From NCBI GenBank assembly GCA_041547565.1, contig JBFEUI010000122.1, forward strand, positions 1 through 6,989: 6,989 nucleotides of DNA, in the 5' to 3' direction. Positions 6,323-6,989 of this stretch are shown here, in pieces. The notes under the pieces were generated by a model, which searched no databases, was not told the DNA's origin, and was given only the letters and a program-made list of their open reading frames with translations. Source of the DNA: JBFEUI01 sp041547565 (GTDB lineage Bacteria; Pseudomonadota; Gammaproteobacteria; Thiohalomonadales; Thiohalomonadaceae). Position numbers and translations under genes: made by a program. Numbering within the stretch: the first letter of the stretch is position 1; every line of letters starts with the position of its first letter.

Positions 6323-6637
6323 ATGGCAGCGTGGATCACAGTGGCAAGAAGCAACGCCCTGGCACCCGGTGAGTGGATCAAGATAGAGCTGGAGCAGGGC
6401 GAGGCGCTGCTGTTCAATGTCGACGGGGCGTATTATGCCGTTGAGGACCTGTGCACCCACGACGGAGGGCCCCTGTCGGACGGCACCGTTGAAGGGTGCA
6501 GCATCACCTGCCCGCGGCACGGCGCCCGCTTTGACCTGCGCAGCGGTGAGGTACTGGCTCCCCCGGCCTACGAGGCCATTCACGTCTTCCCTGTCCGCCT
6601 GAACGGCGACACCATCGAGGTCATGGACGACCGCTAA
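6323..6637 (+). CDS. Rieske-type [2Fe-2S] ferredoxin
   Basis: A 104-residue single-domain soluble Rieske protein. The two cluster-binding boxes are clear: C44-T-H46 in CTHDGGPLSDG and C63-P-R-H66 in TCPRHGARFD, so the [2Fe-2S] cluster would be held by two Cys and two His. There is no signal peptide or membrane anchor, which separates it from the bc1-complex subunit. It resembles the ferredoxins of aromatic dioxygenase systems and the small subunit NirD. No oxygenase or nitrite reductase gene is present, and the position as last gene of the suf operon suggests a role as electron carrier or client in Fe-S assembly; that role is inference. GGAG (6310-6313) precedes ATG 6323 by 9 nt. C59 is an extra cysteine near the second box. 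Confidence 0.92.
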   Translation: MAAWITVARSNALAPGEWIKIELEQGEALLFNVDGAYYAVEDLCTHDGGPLSDGTVEGCSITCPRHGARFDLRSGEVLAPPAYEAIHVFPVRLNGDTIEVMDDR

Positions 6638-6640
6638 AAC

Positions 6641-6671
6641 GAGAAAGCCCCGCTTTTGGCGGGGCTCTCTT
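6641..6671. terminator. Bidirectional terminator between the suf operon and tRNA-Val
   Basis: AGCCCCGC (6646-6653) and GCGGGGCT (6659-6666) form an 8-bp GC stem with a 5-nt loop. After one mismatch the stem extends by AGA/TCT (6642-6644 with 6668-6670). It begins 4 nt after the Rieske stop codon. The plus side ends in CTCTCTTT. The minus side ends in CTTTCTCGTTTT, so it can also end the tRNA-Val transcript arriving from the other direction. Confidence 0.85.
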
Positions 6672-6693
6672 TGATGCTTCCTTTTGGGAAATT

Positions 6694-6770
6694 TGGTAGG
6701 CGCGATTGGATTCGAACCAACGACCCCCACCATGTCAAGGTGGTGCTCTAACCAACTGAGCTACGCGCCT
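6694..6770 (-). tRNA. tRNA-Val (anticodon GAC)
   Basis: A 77-nt cloverleaf read on the minus strand. The acceptor stem is AGGCGCG (6770-6764) with CGCGCCT (6704-6698); the D arm contains AGCTCAGTTGGTTAGAGC. The anticodon stem CCACC/GGTGG holds the loop TTGACAT, giving anticodon GAC (Val, codons GUC and GUU). The T loop is TTCGAAT. The discriminator A and an encoded CCA (6697-6694) complete the 3' end. Apart from the acceptor stem it is close to E. coli tRNA-Val(GAC). The first pair is A-U rather than the more common G-C. It lies between uvrB and the shared terminator and is probably transcribed from its own promoter. Confidence 0.97.
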
Positions 6771-6782
6771 GAAGGAGGCGTA

Positions 6783-6811
6783 AAGATACAGCGATGCCTG
6801 CCAAGATGCAA
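6783..6811 (-). promoter_or_regulatory. Candidate promoter for tRNA-Val
   Basis: On the minus strand TTGCAT (6811-6806) and TATCTT (6788-6783) have an ideal 17-bp spacer, and the mature tRNA starts 12 nt after the -10. The bases between the -10 and the tRNA include GCCTCC, a GC-rich start region of the kind seen in stringently controlled stable-RNA promoters. The hexamers themselves are only partial matches to consensus. Confidence 0.5.
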
Positions 6812-6842
6812 GAGGGAAACGGCGTTATTTACCCTACCGCTA

Positions 6843-6989
6843 CTAGTCTGCGCCCGGATCGCCCAGCCCCATATTCAACTCCTGGATCTGCTTGATCTGA
6901 TCGCGCACCTTCGCCGCCTCCTCGAACTCCAGGTTCTGTGCGTGCTCATACATCTGTTTCTCCAGGGCCGCCACCTTTTTACGAATATC
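6843..6989 (-). CDS. uvrB: UvrABC system protein B, C-terminal end (partial, runs off right edge)
   Basis: The last 48 codons of UvrB, the damage-verifying helicase-like subunit of bacterial nucleotide excision repair. The visible part is the C-terminal UVR domain, a helical hairpin that binds UvrC. Its hallmark is HAQNLEFEEAAKVRDQI, almost the same as in E. coli UvrB, followed by a short tail ending LGDPGAD and a TAG stop at 6845-6843. The helicase core lies past the right edge. UvrC also has a UVR motif but internally, so a C-terminal location followed by a stop favours UvrB. No clear hairpin terminator separates it from tRNA-Val. Confidence 0.92.
   Translation of the reverse strand, partial: DIRKKVAALEKQMYEHAQNLEFEEAAKVRDQIKQIQELNMGLGDPGAD

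Noticed and set aside
6770..6770. A-U first base pair in tRNA-Val as a sign of a degenerate tRNA
   Set aside because: All stems pair, the loops are standard and CCA is encoded; the first pair alone is ordinary variation.

Overview
The window (about 58-60% G+C by eye) looks like a chromosomal housekeeping region of a gammaproteobacterium, possibly a Chromatiales / sulfur-oxidiser type lineage. The reasons are protein resemblance (ThrRS and UvrB close to the E. coli forms), a tRNA-Val(GAC) with an encoded CCA end, and a thrS leader of the enterobacterial translational-operator type. The exact taxon is inference.

Layout from left to right: (1) minus strand, the first 246 codons of thrS (threonyl-tRNA synthetase), running off the left edge. 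Its leader carries an RNA hairpin that closely mimics the tRNA-Thr anticodon arm. (2) A perfect 11-bp hairpin with a T tract, between thrS and the next gene. (3) Minus strand, a secreted protein of unknown function built from two related beta-rich halves. (4) A 208-bp divergent intergenic region with candidate promoters on both strands, two small palindromes and a GC-rich leader hairpin. (5) Plus strand, a compact six-gene iron-sulfur assembly operon: sufB-sufC-sufD-sufU-sufT-Rieske ferredoxin, with gaps from an 8-nt overlap to 19 nt. (6) A GC-rich terminator that can serve both strands. (7) Minus strand, tRNA-Val(GAC) with its own candidate promoter. (8) Minus strand, the last 48 codons of uvrB, entering from the right edge.

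How the operon works: SufB, SufC and SufD form the ATP-dependent Fe-S scaffold. SufU is the zinc-dependent sulfur acceptor/transfer protein that normally works with the cysteine desulfurase SufS. SufT is an Fe-S maturation auxiliary protein. The small Rieske ferredoxin is a likely redox partner or client. The striking feature is that sufS, expected between sufD and sufU, is absent: the sufD stop codon is overlapped by the Shine-Dalgarno sequence of sufU. sufA, sufE and a linked Rrf2/SufR-type regulator are also absent from the window.

The two best leads are the suf operon without its desulfurase and the thrS anticodon-mimic operator. No mobile elements, CRISPR arrays or phage genes were seen.
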